A program made the position numbers and the translations under genes. This document shows positions 42,168 to 50,181 of a stretch of DNA of 62,251 bases, one piece after another. How positions within the stretch are numbered: position 1 is the first letter of the stretch; every line of letters starts with the position of its first letter. A model generated the notes under the pieces. The model ran no database searches. It saw only the letters and a program-made list of their open reading frames with translations, and was not told the origin of the DNA. Source of the stretch: DAOUJW01 sp034422115 (GTDB lineage: Bacteria; Chloroflexota; Dehalococcoidia; Lucifugimonadales; UBA2985); the NCBI GenBank assembly GCA_034422115.1, contig DAOUJW010000003.1:1-62251 (forward strand), read 5' to 3'.

Positions 42168-42193
42168 CAGGGGCGATTCGCAAATCGCCCCTG
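42168..42193 (-). terminator. Terminator of the ilv-leu operon
   Basis: Read on the minus strand, CAGGGGCGATT and AATCGCCCCTG form an 11-bp stem with a four-base loop, followed by CTTCTTTTGTT. It lies 45 bases after the leuA stop. The rest of the 281-base gap 41958-42238 shows no gene. Confidence 0.85.
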
Positions 42194-42238
42194 TGGGAGG
42201 TTACCAGAGTCGGGCAGGGGAGTATCCCCACGCCCTTA

Positions 42239-43783
42239 CTACCTGATGGCGGCTATGGTGTCCGGGATGCCCTCAATGGCCATGAGCTTGTTCAGGGCGT
42301 TGACGTAGGCCTTGGCGCTGGCAACTATGATGTCCGTTGAGGAGCCCCGCCCCGTGTAAATCTTGCTGTCCCGCGAAATCCGTATGGTCACCACTCCCAT
42401 TGCGTCCGTGCCCTCAGTGATGGAGTCAATGGAGAACTCCTGGAGGGTGTTGGGCACCTGGAGTATACGATTGATGGCGACGCACACCGCGTCCACGGGG
42501 CCTGTGCCTGTGCCAGCGTCGGTCAGAGTACGGCCTTCGGGGTCGATGATGCGCACCGTGGCCGTGGCGATCTCGTGGTCGCCGCAGGACACCTGGACGT
42601 GGTCCAGCTTGCAGATCTCGACCTCAGACCGGCGGTGGTCGCCCATCAGCGCCTCCAGGTCCCGGTCGTCAACCTCGCGCTTCTTGTCGGCCAGGTTCTT
42701 GAACTCCTCGAAGACCGAGTTCAGGTTATCCTGATCCAGGTGGTAGCCCAGCTCCTCCAGCCTTGCGCGAAGCCCGGCGCGGCCGCTCAGCTTGCCCAGC
42801 ACCAGGCTGTTGCTGGGAATGCCGACGGACTGGGGGTCCATTATCTCAAAGGTGGTGCGCTCCTTGAGCACGCCGTCCTGGTGAATGCCGGAGGCGTGGC
42901 GGAAGGCGTTCTGGCCCACAATGGCCTTGTTGGGCTGTACGGTGAAGCCGGTGATGTCGCTGACCAAGCGGCTTGTGGGATACAGCTCCGCGGTGTCTAT
43001 GCCAATATCGACACCGAAGTAGTCCTTCCGGGTGGCCAGGCTCATAATGACCTCCTCAAGGGAGGCGTTCCCGGCCCTCTCTCCTATGCCATTGATGCAC
43101 CCCTCAACCTGGCGAGCGCCCACCTTGACGGCGGCCAGGCTGTTGGACACCGAGAGGCCAAGGTCGTTGTGGCAGTGCACTGAGAGCACAGCCTTGCCGA
43201 TGTTGGGCACGTTGCTCTGGATGTCCACCAGCAGCCTTGCGAACTCCTCCGGTATCGCGTAGCCAACGGTGTCGGGGATGTTGACCGTCGTGGCCCCGGC
43301 GGCTATCGTGGCCTCCAGCAGCTGGTACAGGTACTCCGGCTGGGTGCGAGTGGCGTCCATCGGGGAGAACTCAACGTCGTCGCAGAAGGTCTTGGCCCTC
43401 TCCACGGCGGCCACCGCCATCTCCATGACCTCCTCGCGGTTCTTCCGAAGCTGGTGGAGTATCTGGATGTCAGAGCTGGACAGGAACACGTGGATGCGGG
43501 GGTGGGCGGCGTCCTTGAGCGCCTCCATTGCGCTGTCCACGTCCTCAGGGATGCACCTGGAGAGGGAGCAGATGGTGGGGGTGCGCACCTCTCTGGCGAT
43601 GGTCTGGACGGCCAGGAAGTCGCCGGGAGAGCTGGCGGCGAAACCCGCCTCAATCACGTCGACTCGCAGGCGCTCCAGTCGTCTGGCAATTGCGACCTTC
43701 TCATCGAGGGTCATGGCTGCTCCGGCGGCCTGCTCGCCGTCACGCAGCGTGGTATCGAAGATTATCACCTTGTCGTCGGGCAT
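42239..43783 (-). CDS. leuA: 2-Isopropylmalate synthase
   Basis: LeuA condenses acetyl-CoA with 2-oxoisovalerate, the first committed step to leucine. The 514-residue length is standard. The DRE-TIM catalytic barrel (1-~380) shows VIIFDTTLRDGEQAAGAAMT at the start, EFSPMDATRTQPEYLYQLLE and SVHCHNDLGLSVSNSLAAVK with the metal-binding His pair. The LeuA dimer regulatory domain follows (~385-514, VATATVRIIDPEG-like and DAMGVVTIRISRD), where leucine inhibits. The ATG at 43783 follows GAGGAG. It is the last gene of the T-box operon. Confidence 0.96.
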   Translation of the reverse strand: MPDDKVIIFDTTLRDGEQAAGAAMTLDEKVAIARRLERLRVDVIEAGFAASSPGDFLAVQTIAREVRTPTICSLSRCIPEDVDSAMEALKDAAHPRIHVFLSSSDIQILHQLRKNREEVMEMAVAAVERAKTFCDDVEFSPMDATRTQPEYLYQLLEATIAAGATTVNIPDTVGYAIPEEFARLLVDIQSNVPNIGKAVLSVHCHNDLGLSVSNSLAAVKVGARQVEGCINGIGERAGNASLEEVIMSLATRKDYFGVDIGIDTAELYPTSRLVSDITGFTVQPNKAIVGQNAFRHASGIHQDGVLKERTTFEIMDPQSVGIPSNSLVLGKLSGRAGLRARLEELGYHLDQDNLNSVFEEFKNLADKKREVDDRDLEALMGDHRRSEVEICKLDHVQVSCGDHEIATATVRIIDPEGRTLTDAGTGTGPVDAVCVAINRILQVPNTLQEFSIDSITEGTDAMGVVTIRISRDSKIYTGRGSSTDIIVASAKAYVNALNKLMAIEGIPDTIAAIR

Positions 43784-43918
43784 TTCGGGGTTACTCCTCT
43801 GTCTCTTCCCAGTCCAATAGAGTCTCTGCCTGGGGATGTTTGTGCTTCGCTGGAACTCTCCTGCGGTTGACGCGCGCGCCTTCACAGGGCAGGGGTGTGC
43901 CAAAGTATCCGGGAGAGA

Positions 43919-44005
43919 CTAAAGGACAACGCAGTCCGCCGAGACGACCATTGCCATAAGCCGTCCCTTCTGGCGGACTACGTGTGGTACCTCCGGGCCG
44001 TTCAT
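43919..44005 (-). CDS. Candidate valine-rich short peptide upstream of leuA
   Basis: A 28-codon frame in the 237-base gap before leuA: MNGPEVPHVVRQKGRLMAMV, then VSADCVVL and TAG. GGAG stands eight bases before the ATG. Seven of 28 codons are Val and two Leu, and the mRNA can fold within the frame (GTAGTCCGCC pairing with GGCGGACTGC). This resembles a leader peptide for attenuation, but no T tract follows. It could also be chance. Confidence 0.3.
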   Translation of the reverse strand: MNGPEVPHVVRQKGRLMAMVVSADCVVL

Positions 44006-44020
44006 TTCGTCATCTCCGTG

Positions 44021-44236
44021 TCAGTCTTTCAAGATTAGAGTGACAATCAGTCCTATCAAGGACGGGGCCAATATACCAACAAGGGTTCCCAGTGTCCAGA
44101 GGAAATAGGTGCGTATCTTGTTGTCGAGATCGCGTATGTCTTGTCTGAAGAGGCTGACCTCTCGAACAAGCGCTTCTGTGGTTGCTTCCAGCCTCGCCAG
44201 GCGCTCACCCTCGGGTGCTTCCTGTGTTGTGGTCAT
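44021..44236 (-). CDS. Small coiled-coil protein with C-terminal membrane helix
   Basis: A 71-residue protein with an amphipathic charged helix (ERLARLEATTEALVREVSLF, RQDIRDLDNKIRTYF) and one membrane helix with a short charged end (LGTLVGILAPSLIGLIVTL, ILKD). It has the same design as the protein at 32049-32252, although the sequences differ. A GGAG ribosome site precedes it. It sits inside the branched-chain operon between ilvC and leuA; nothing suggests a metabolic role. Confidence 0.7.
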   Translation of the reverse strand: MTTTQEAPEGERLARLEATTEALVREVSLFRQDIRDLDNKIRTYFLWTLGTLVGILAPSLIGLIVTLILKD

Positions 44237-44282
44237 TTCTGAATATGCTCCTAATGGCCTGAGCGAATGATCAGGCGCCGAT

Positions 44283-44714
44283 TTACACTGTCATACTCAG
44301 GGTAACATTTATTTCCGCTTTGGAGAATCCCTTGTTCATCCAATAATAGCGAGTCAACTCCTGGAACTCGGCAGGCGTCAGCTTCAGGAGTTGTTGGCGA
44401 AGTGACTCAGCCGTATCCCCTTCTAACGCTTCTGCCGATTTCTCCGACCCTAATATCTCATAATGGCATACGAGGTTTCCCCCCGCTCCTTTTGGCGGCC
44501 CCGTTGTCTTGTCCTCCAGAAACTTCACCCGTGCTTTATCATGAAACGTTTGGCTTTTAAGTACAGAGCAGACTTGGGCGTTACCGTTACCTAACCCTAG
44601 TTCTTTGTTTATGGTACCAGCGCGGAAAGCTATGCTCGTCTTGCCAGCACCGCGTGCATCTTCAACCAACTCCATCAGGTAATTGCGAATTCGCTCTGAA
44701 GCTCCTTTTGGCAT
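44283..44714 (-). CDS. Hypothetical protein inserted in the ilv-leu operon
   Basis: A 143-residue soluble protein starting MPKGASERIRNYLMELVEDA; a GTG nine bases upstream is a possible alternative start. The first half looks like a winged-helix fold (IAFRAGTINKELGLGNGNAQ, VCSVLKSQTF). The second half is a short helical region (LTPAEFQELTRYYWMNKGFS). I cannot name a family. Its base composition is clearly more AT-rich than the flanking ilvC and leuA, suggesting recent acquisition. It starts ~25 bases after the ilvC stop and so rides on the T-box transcript. Confidence 0.75.
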   Translation of the reverse strand: MPKGASERIRNYLMELVEDARGAGKTSIAFRAGTINKELGLGNGNAQVCSVLKSQTFHDKARVKFLEDKTTGPPKGAGGNLVCHYEILGSEKSAEALEGDTAESLRQQLLKLTPAEFQELTRYYWMNKGFSKAEINVTLSMTV

Positions 44715-44739
44715 TACAATCACCCCATAGCGCGGAATG

Positions 44740-45738
44740 CTAATCCACGTCCTTCAAGAAACCCATGAGACTGCGCAGTTCCTCGCCCACCCGCTCAATT
44801 GAGTGGTCGGCGTCCTCCTGGCGCATGCGGTTGAAGCGCGGGCGGCCCTCGTCGTTCTCCGCGATCCACTCGCGGGCGAAGGAGCCGTTCTGGATGTCCT
44901 CCAGAATCAGCTTCATGTTCTCCTTCACGTGCTCGTCAATGACTCGGGGGCCGCGGCTGTAGTCGCCGTACTCCGCCGTGTCGCTGACGGAGTAGCGCAT
45001 GTAGCCCAGGCCGCCCTGGTAGATGAGGTCGACGATGAGCTTGAGCTCGTGGAGGCACTCAAAGTAGGCGGACTCCGGCTGGTATCCGGCCTCCACCAGC
45101 GTCTCGAAGCCGGCCTTGATCAGCGCCGAGACGCCGCCGCAGAGGATGGTCTGCTCCCCGAACAGGTCGGTCTCCGTCTCCTCCTTGAAGGTGGTGTCCA
45201 GCACTCCCGCCCGGGTGCACCCGACGCCCTTGGAGTAGGCCAGGGCGTTCTCCTTGGCCTTGCCGGAGGCGTCCTGGTGAATCGCCAGCAGGCCCGGCAC
45301 GCCTGAGCCGCGGGTGAATATCTCCCGCATCCGGTGGCCGGGGGCCTTGGGCGCGACCATGGACACGTCCACCTGGGGCGGCGGCACTATCTGCTGGTAG
45401 TGGATGTTGAAGCCGTGGGCGAACATGAGGGTCTTGCCCTCCGCCAGGTGCGGCTGGATGGACTCTCGGTATATCCGGGACTGGAGGTGGTCCGGCACCA
45501 GCATCATCATTATGTCCGCCTGCTGCGCCACGTCCGAAACGGTGGCTACTCGCAGGCCGGCCTCCTCGGCCCTGGGCCAGCTGGAGCTGCCCTCGTACAG
45601 GCCCACCACCACGTCGACGCCGCTGTCCTTGAGGCTCAGGGCATGGGCGTGCCCCTGGCTCCCGTAGCCGATGACCCCGACGGTCCTGCCGTCAAGCAGA
45701 GAAAGGTCTGCATCGTTTTCGTAGTAAACATTGGCCAT
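44740..45738 (-). CDS. ilvC: Ketol-acid reductoisomerase
   Basis: IlvC isomerises and reduces acetolactate or acetohydroxybutyrate with NADPH and Mg. The 332-residue class I form shows the Rossmann loop VIGYGSQGHAHALSLKDSGV, LVPDHLQSRIY, VAPKAPGHRMREIFTRGSG, and the knotted C-terminal domain with metal-binding Asp/Glu (EETETDLFGEQTILCGG, HELKLIVDLIYQGG). A strong AAGGAGG precedes the ATG. It follows ilvN by 22 bases. Confidence 0.97.
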   Translation of the reverse strand: MANVYYENDADLSLLDGRTVGVIGYGSQGHAHALSLKDSGVDVVVGLYEGSSSWPRAEEAGLRVATVSDVAQQADIMMMLVPDHLQSRIYRESIQPHLAEGKTLMFAHGFNIHYQQIVPPPQVDVSMVAPKAPGHRMREIFTRGSGVPGLLAIHQDASGKAKENALAYSKGVGCTRAGVLDTTFKEETETDLFGEQTILCGGVSALIKAGFETLVEAGYQPESAYFECLHELKLIVDLIYQGGLGYMRYSVSDTAEYGDYSRGPRVIDEHVKENMKLILEDIQNGSFAREWIAENDEGRPRFNRMRQEDADHSIERVGEELRSLMGFLKDVD

Positions 45739-45760
45739 AGCCCGTTGCCTCCTTACAGCT

Positions 45761-46321
45761 CTATGCTCTGCCGTTGGACCTGCCGTTGCCGCGGCCGGGT
45801 CGGTTGCCGTTGTCCATTGCCAGGGACTTGGTCATGCCCCGCATGAGGCCCACGCGCCCGGTGCGCATGACCTCCCGAATGCCAAAGGGCTTCAGTATGC
45901 GTATCAGCGAGTCCACCTTGTCCTCGTCTCCGGTCACCTCCAGGATCACCGAGTCCGGCGAAACGTCAACCACGCTGGAGCGGAATATCTCCGCCAGCTG
46001 GAGGATCTCCGGTCGAGTGGAGGCGGTTGTGCGCACCTTGATGAGCGCAAGCTCCCGCACCACAACGTCCTCCTCGGAGATGTCCGACACCTTGACCACG
46101 TCTATCAGCTTGTAGAGCTGCTTGGTAATCTGGTCAACGGTCGCCTCGTCGCCGTCAACCACGAAGGTCATGCGCGAGAAGCCGTTGGTCTCGCTGTTGC
46201 CCACGGCCAGGCTTGAGATGTTGAAGCCGCGCCGCCGGAACATGCTGGCGACCCGGTTCAGGACGCCGGGCTTGTCGTGGACCAGGGCTACAATCGTGTG
46301 CTCACTTGTCTGTGTTGTCAT
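45761..46321 (-). CDS. ilvN: Acetolactate synthase small (regulatory) subunit
   Basis: A 186-residue regulatory subunit with an N-terminal ACT domain (HTIVALVHDKPGVLNRVASM, RGFNISSLAVG), which binds valine for feedback inhibition, and a second ACT-like half (ELALIKVRTTASTRPEILQL, VILEVTGDEDKVDSLIRIL). A basic Gly/Asn/Arg tail (GNRPGRGNGRSNGRA) is unusual and disordered-looking. The ATG overlaps the ilvB stop by four bases (ATGA), coupling the two subunits. Confidence 0.95.
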   Translation of the reverse strand: MTTQTSEHTIVALVHDKPGVLNRVASMFRRRGFNISSLAVGNSETNGFSRMTFVVDGDEATVDQITKQLYKLIDVVKVSDISEEDVVVRELALIKVRTTASTRPEILQLAEIFRSSVVDVSPDSVILEVTGDEDKVDSLIRILKPFGIREVMRTGRVGLMRGMTKSLAMDNGNRPGRGNGRSNGRA

Positions 46322-48009
46322 CTCAGCTCCCTTGCAAAGGGTTCCTCCATAAGCTCTGCCGTGCTCTCTCCGGGGGGAATCATGGGGTAGACGTTCTCCT
46401 CATCCTCCACCATGAAGTCCACCAGCACCGGCCCGGGATGGGCCATAGCCTCCCGGATGGCCTCAATGGACTCCTCCCTGCGGCTCACCCTAATGCCGCG
46501 TATCCCGAAGGCGTCGGCCAGCTTCACAAAGTCAGGGTTTCCGGTGTAGTGGGTGGAGAAGTAGTCCTTCTGATAGAAGATCTCCTGCCACTGGCGCACC
46601 ATGCCCAGGTAGCCGTTGTTGAAGATGGCGAACTTCACCGGGATGTTGTTCTCCACGATGGTCGCAAGCTCCGACATGGTCATCTGGAAGCCGCCGTCGC
46701 CGCATATGGACCAGACCACGCGGTCGGGCTGTCCCACCTGCGCGCCCATGGCCGCAGGCACCTCGAACCCCATCGATCCCAGGCCGCCGGAGGTGATGAA
46801 GGAGTTGGCCTCCGTGTGGGCGTAGTGCTGGGCCGCCCACATCTGGTGCTGGCCCACGCCCGTCACCACAATGGCGCTGCCCTCGGTGGCCTCGCACAGG
46901 TCGCGGACAACGTACTGGGGCAGCAGCTTGTCCGTCTCCCGTATGCGCAGGGAGGGGTGGTCCTGCCGCAGCTCGTCGATGCGCTTGAGCCACTCCGGGT
47001 GGGTTGCAGGCTGGACGATCTGGTTGAGCTGCTTCAGCACCCGGCCCAGGTCTCCCACGATTGGCACGTCTGCGTGGACGTTCTTGTCGATCTCCGCCGG
47101 GTCTATGTCCACGTGGATGACCTTGGCGTTGGGAGCGAAGGCGCTTATCTTGCCCGTGATGCGGTCATCGAAGCGCATCCCCAGGCCGATGACCAGGTCA
47201 GCCTCGTCGATGGCCAGGCTGGCGTAGGCGACGCCGTGCATCCCGGGCATGCCCACGAAGAGCGCGTGGCTGTCCGGGAAGGCGCTGCGACCCAGGAGGG
47301 TGGTGATGACCGGAATCTGGGCCTTCTCCGCAAGCTCCAGCAGGTCGTCGTAGCCGCGGGAGATGATGACGCCGTGGCCCGCCAGGATCACGGGCCGCTT
47401 GGCCTCCGAGATCAGCTGCGCCGCCCGCCTTATCTGGGCGGGATGGCCGTCCATCACCGGCTTGTAGCCGGGCAGGTCCACGCCGTCCGGGTAGTGGAAC
47501 TCCGCCGTCTCCGTGAACACGTCCTTGGGGATGTCCACCAGCACGGGGCCGGGCCTGCCGGTGTTGGCAATGTAGAAGGCCTCCTTGATGGCCTCCGCTA
47601 TCTCGCTGGCGCTCATCACAAGGTAGTTGTGCTTGGTGACGGGCAGGGTGATGCCGGTCACGTCCGTCTCCTGGAAGGCGTCTCGCCCGATGGCCGGCCT
47701 GGACACCTGGCCCGTGATCGCCACCATCGGCACCGAGTCCATCTGGGCCGTCGTAATGCCGGTGACCAGGTTCGTGGCCCCGGGCCCGGAGGTGGCCATG
47801 CACACGCCCACCTTGCCGGTCACGCGGGCGTAGCCGTCCGCCGCCATCGACGCCCCCTCTTCGTGGCGCGTCAGGATGTGCCTGATCTGGGGGTAGTAGT
47901 ACATGGTCTGGTACAGGGGCAGGATTGCTCCCCCCGGAATGCCAAACACCACGTCCACGCCCTCCTTGATAAGGCTCTCGCAGACTATCTGTCCTCCCGT
48001 TAGCTTCAT
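46318..48009 (-). CDS. ilvB: Acetolactate synthase large subunit
   Basis: The catalytic ThDP-dependent subunit (563 residues), joining pyruvate with pyruvate or 2-oxobutyrate. The catalytic Glu is in ILTRHEEGASMAADGYAR (~48), the FAD-region loop is in the centre, and the ThDP motif GDGGFQMTMSELATIVENN ending in FAIFNN is near the C-terminus. FGIPGGAILPLYQTM opens the chain. A T-box leader and a GGAGG ribosome site precede the ATG. It is the first enzyme of the operon and shared by the Ile, Val and Leu routes. Confidence 0.97.
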   Translation of the reverse strand: MKLTGGQIVCESLIKEGVDVVFGIPGGAILPLYQTMYYYPQIRHILTRHEEGASMAADGYARVTGKVGVCMATSGPGATNLVTGITTAQMDSVPMVAITGQVSRPAIGRDAFQETDVTGITLPVTKHNYLVMSASEIAEAIKEAFYIANTGRPGPVLVDIPKDVFTETAEFHYPDGVDLPGYKPVMDGHPAQIRRAAQLISEAKRPVILAGHGVIISRGYDDLLELAEKAQIPVITTLLGRSAFPDSHALFVGMPGMHGVAYASLAIDEADLVIGLGMRFDDRITGKISAFAPNAKVIHVDIDPAEIDKNVHADVPIVGDLGRVLKQLNQIVQPATHPEWLKRIDELRQDHPSLRIRETDKLLPQYVVRDLCEATEGSAIVVTGVGQHQMWAAQHYAHTEANSFITSGGLGSMGFEVPAAMGAQVGQPDRVVWSICGDGGFQMTMSELATIVENNIPVKFAIFNNGYLGMVRQWQEIFYQKDYFSTHYTGNPDFVKLADAFGIRGIRVSRREESIEAIREAMAHPGPVLVDFMVEDEENVYPMIPPGESTAELMEEPFARELR

Positions 48010-48373
48010 CCGTTCACCTCCGTCCGGCGCTGTTCAATCAAAAAATAAATCCCGCCCCAAAGGGACGGGAGCGTTTCCCGCGGTACCACCCTTTTTCCCC
48101 GGCAGGCCGGGGCTCTTGGCAGGGCGCCAACACGCCCTCGTCCATGATAACGGGAGACGACCCCGGTCAGTTCTACTTGCCCCGACGTAGCGGGACTTTC
48201 TTCTGGCGGCTCGGGAGCTACCTTCAGGGGGCCGTTCCACGTCTGCTTCCACCGTACCAGACTCGCTGGATGGACGGTTGCCCCTTACTCCTCTCCGTCC
48301 TGGCCTTTGGCCTCTCCAATGCGCATAGCTTCAGAGATGTGCTCACGCTATCACAATCCCGGGCGCGTGTCAA
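48010..48373 (-). promoter_or_regulatory. T-box riboswitch leader of the ilv-leu operon
   Basis: Minus-strand promoter: TTGACA (48368-48373), 17 bases, TGA-TAGCGT (48345-48350). The ~330-base leader holds a stem I with GAGGAGTA and distal loops, the universal T-box sequence GGGTGGTACCGCG (48079-48091), and a competing terminator CCCGTCCC-TTT-GGGGCGGG (48051-48069) followed by ATTTATTTTTT. Uncharged tRNA would bind stem I and the T-box bulge and block termination. The probable specifier is GTA (Val) in TGAAG-GTA-GCTCCCGAGC around 48213-48231; GGT (Gly) is the alternative by one base and fits the operon badly. Confidence 0.92.
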
Positions 48374-48406
48374 CAGGCGCAAGCGGGTCACGCTGTGAGC
48401 GCCACT

Positions 48407-48766
48407 TCAATCGAAGGAATCTGGGTCCTGAGCCTTTGATGAAGACTCAAGCGAGGTGCGGTGTATCTTCTCGATCTTCACGAAGGCGAGAAGCGAGAAC
48501 ACAAATCCAGACATTATGAATGGCATGAACCAAAACGAAGCGTTGTACTCATTCGTTTTACCCCCCCCTGCTAACAGGAGTAGGCCCAAGAAAGAAAAAC
48601 CCGCAATCACGCTCAACCCGGCCAGTCCACTAGCAGATTCTATGAGGTCCATCCTCTTAAAGGCGCGTGAAGTTATTGTGGCAGTAATCATGGTCATAGT
48701 TGGTGAGAGGCCAAAAAACACGAAAATGGCGACGATTACATGCCAAGCCTCTATACCCACGTACAT
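48407..48766 (-). CDS. Small membrane protein, paralog 1 of 4
   Basis: A 119-residue protein with four probable membrane helices. It opens with YVGIEAWHVIVAIFVFFGLS, then PTMTMITATITSRAFKRMDL. The first-helix pattern (hydrophobic stretch, Pro-T-x-T, S/T-I/A-T, basic loop) is shared with 49030, 51242 and 51673. The ATG at 48766 is chosen by analogy with these; a GATAGGAGAG element precedes it, as in paralog 2. The C-terminus is hydrophilic (KAQDPDSFD). No known family is recognised. Confidence 0.7.
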   Translation of the reverse strand: MYVGIEAWHVIVAIFVFFGLSPTMTMITATITSRAFKRMDLIESASGLAGLSVIAGFSFLGLLLLAGGGKTNEYNASFWFMPFIMSGFVFSLLAFVKIEKIHRTSLESSSKAQDPDSFD

Positions 48767-48901
48767 ACTCGGAACCGTCCTTTCTCTCCTATCCATTGCT
48801 GGACTTAGGACGACTTGCATCCTTGAGAAGTTGTTAAGCTCTCTAATCAGGTGGGCATGATACCAAATCATGCCCACTCATACTAACCGATCCCTTCAGG
48901 A

Positions 48902-49045
48902 TTAGGAGCTAGGCTTAGGTGTCGGCGTCGGTGTCGGTTCTACGTCGTCACCTCCCTCGCCAGAAAAGCCCCCTGTCCTGTACGGGCCAACCACTGAGTC
49001 TCCATATCCGGCGCAGCTCCGCGGCTTGCTCAGTCTGCATCGTCT
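48902..49045 (-). pseudogene. C-terminal remnant of a Pro/Thr-tailed protein
   Basis: A 47-codon open stretch with no start codon that ends YGDSVVGPYRTGGFSGEGGD, then DVEPTPTPTPKPSS and TAA. The Thr-Pro tail is the style of the lipoproteins at 49506 and 50182. It overlaps the end of paralog 2 and contains one copy of the 43-base repeat. Most simply it is the end of a lipoprotein gene whose front was lost when the locus was rearranged. Confidence 0.35.
48995..49037 (-). repeat. 43-base direct repeat, copy A
   Basis: Copy A of a repeat shared with 51207-51249, about 40 of 43 bases identical. In both places it spans the stop codon of a small membrane-protein gene and extends ~35 bases past it. 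Confidence 0.85.
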
Positions 49046-49440
49046 TCACCGCGAGAAAGAGGCGGGGGCGTTGCGCCCCTGTGCAGGGCTATGTGCCTGG
49101 CTCGGAGTTTGGGAACTATGTATATCAGGTGTATCAATAGATGGGCGAATATGTAGCAGACAAACACAGATACGACGGCGGCAGGGACTAAATCAAGATA
49201 CCCGCCTCCATCAAAGTAGCCCACCACATAGCCCATTTCGTTTCCTTGCACTGAGATTACAAGGCTCAATGGCACACTGATTATAGCTATTAGAATACCG
49301 ATGCCACATCCGACGCCAACCCTGTGGTAGAACCATCCTGCGACACAACTGATTGTAAAGGTGAGGGCCGGGACGAGTACAAAGTGCAGAAAAAGGAACC
49401 AGTTAATGTAATCAACTGGTGCCCATGAACCACCCCACAT
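49030..49440 (-). CDS. Small membrane protein, paralog 2 of 4
   Basis: A 136-residue protein with four helices: YINWFLFLHFVLVPALTFTI, SCVAGWFYHRVGVGCGIGIL and onward, LVPAAVVSVFVCYIFAHLLI. It is somewhat longer than its paralogs because of an inserted YFDGGGYLD loop and a basic tail (RHIALHRGATPPPLSRGEDD). Start at 49440 after TAGGAGAGATAGAT. The Pro-A-L-T-F-T-I-S segment after helix 1 matches P-T-V-T-L-S-I-S of paralog 4. Confidence 0.75.
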   Translation of the reverse strand: MWGGSWAPVDYINWFLFLHFVLVPALTFTISCVAGWFYHRVGVGCGIGILIAIISVPLSLVISVQGNEMGYVVGYFDGGGYLDLVPAAVVSVFVCYIFAHLLIHLIYIVPKLRARHIALHRGATPPPLSRGEDDAD

Positions 49441-49505
49441 ATCTATCTCTCCTATCGCTGGTCGGGATTCGTTTGAACTCTGGCGGGTTATAGCGCTGAG
49501 CGCCG

Positions 49506-50099
49506 TCAGCTTGACCAATCGAATCCAACCCAATCACAATCGTATTGGCCTATCCAATCGCCGTATTCCCAAAACAAGTCGTCCATGGCGTCCGCGAAAG
49601 TCTGGTGCAATGTCCTCATCTCGCGAGTAGACCATCCCGGGTCCTCCCAATCATAGATTTCGTAGGGGTTTCGGTCCCCTGTTTCCAAAACGCGCCTTAC
49701 GCCGTCCAAAAGGTTATCCCAGGCTAGTTGGAAGGCTACCGCGCGCTTGGGAGGGGCAATCTCCCCGGCAGTTCCTTGGGCGCTATTCACTATTTGCAAA
49801 GCTGCTCCCCAAGTGAGTCCATCGGTCCCCAACTAGTTCATTTGCCAAAGGGATGAACAGAACTTCCGCATGTAGTCTTCGCCATAAGTGCGCGTGGAAG
49901 TTGGCAGGGGCGTCGGACTCGGCCCTGGTGTGGGCGTAGGCGTGGGCGTCTCTGTGGGCCTCACTGTGGGAATGGGTGTAGGCGTGGACGTTGGCCTGGG
50001 CGTAGGTTGGGGGATGGACTCAGTGCATCCCACTGCAAGGGTGGCCATCAGCAGGACGGCAAGGAGCAGACCCTTAGACAAGGCGGCTAAGTCTTTCAA
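49506..50099 (-). pseudogene. Lipoprotein gene interrupted by an in-frame TAG
   Basis: From the ATG at 50099 a lipoprotein signal (LLMATLAVGCTES, Cys25) and a Thr/Pro linker (~30-70) run to RTYGEDYMRKFCSSLWQMN, where a TAG (49833-49835) ends the frame after 88 residues. The same frame continues directly for another 108 residues (LGTDGLTWGAALQIVNSAQG to DCDWVGFDWSS, stop at 49506). A signal-plus-linker with no domain makes little sense alone, and the second part has no ribosome site, so this was one ~197-residue protein. It may be a nonsense mutation, a sequencing error or readthrough. The folded part is acidic and Trp-rich, family unknown. Confidence 0.65.
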
Positions 50100-50181
50100 C
50101 GTCCCGGGTTCCTCCTCTATGTCGGATTTCGGTTCTCACTGAGGTTCTGCAATCCCCTGTCGCCAAAACCGAGGTCGGGAG

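Noticed and set aside
43860..44000. T-box or intrinsic terminator before leuA
   Set aside because: The hairpin has no T tract and no T-box consensus; retained only as a possible leader-peptide structure.
48995..49037. A small conserved peptide encoded by the 43-base repeat (QTEQ..AELRRIWRL)
   Set aside because: The frame lacks a good start in copy B and the downstream parts differ; the DNA itself is equally conserved in all frames, so coding is not supported.
49888..50010. Short tandem repeats that look like a CRISPR or minisatellite
   Set aside because: They encode the Thr/Pro linker of a lipoprotein in frame; unit length is 6-12 bases with no constant spacers.
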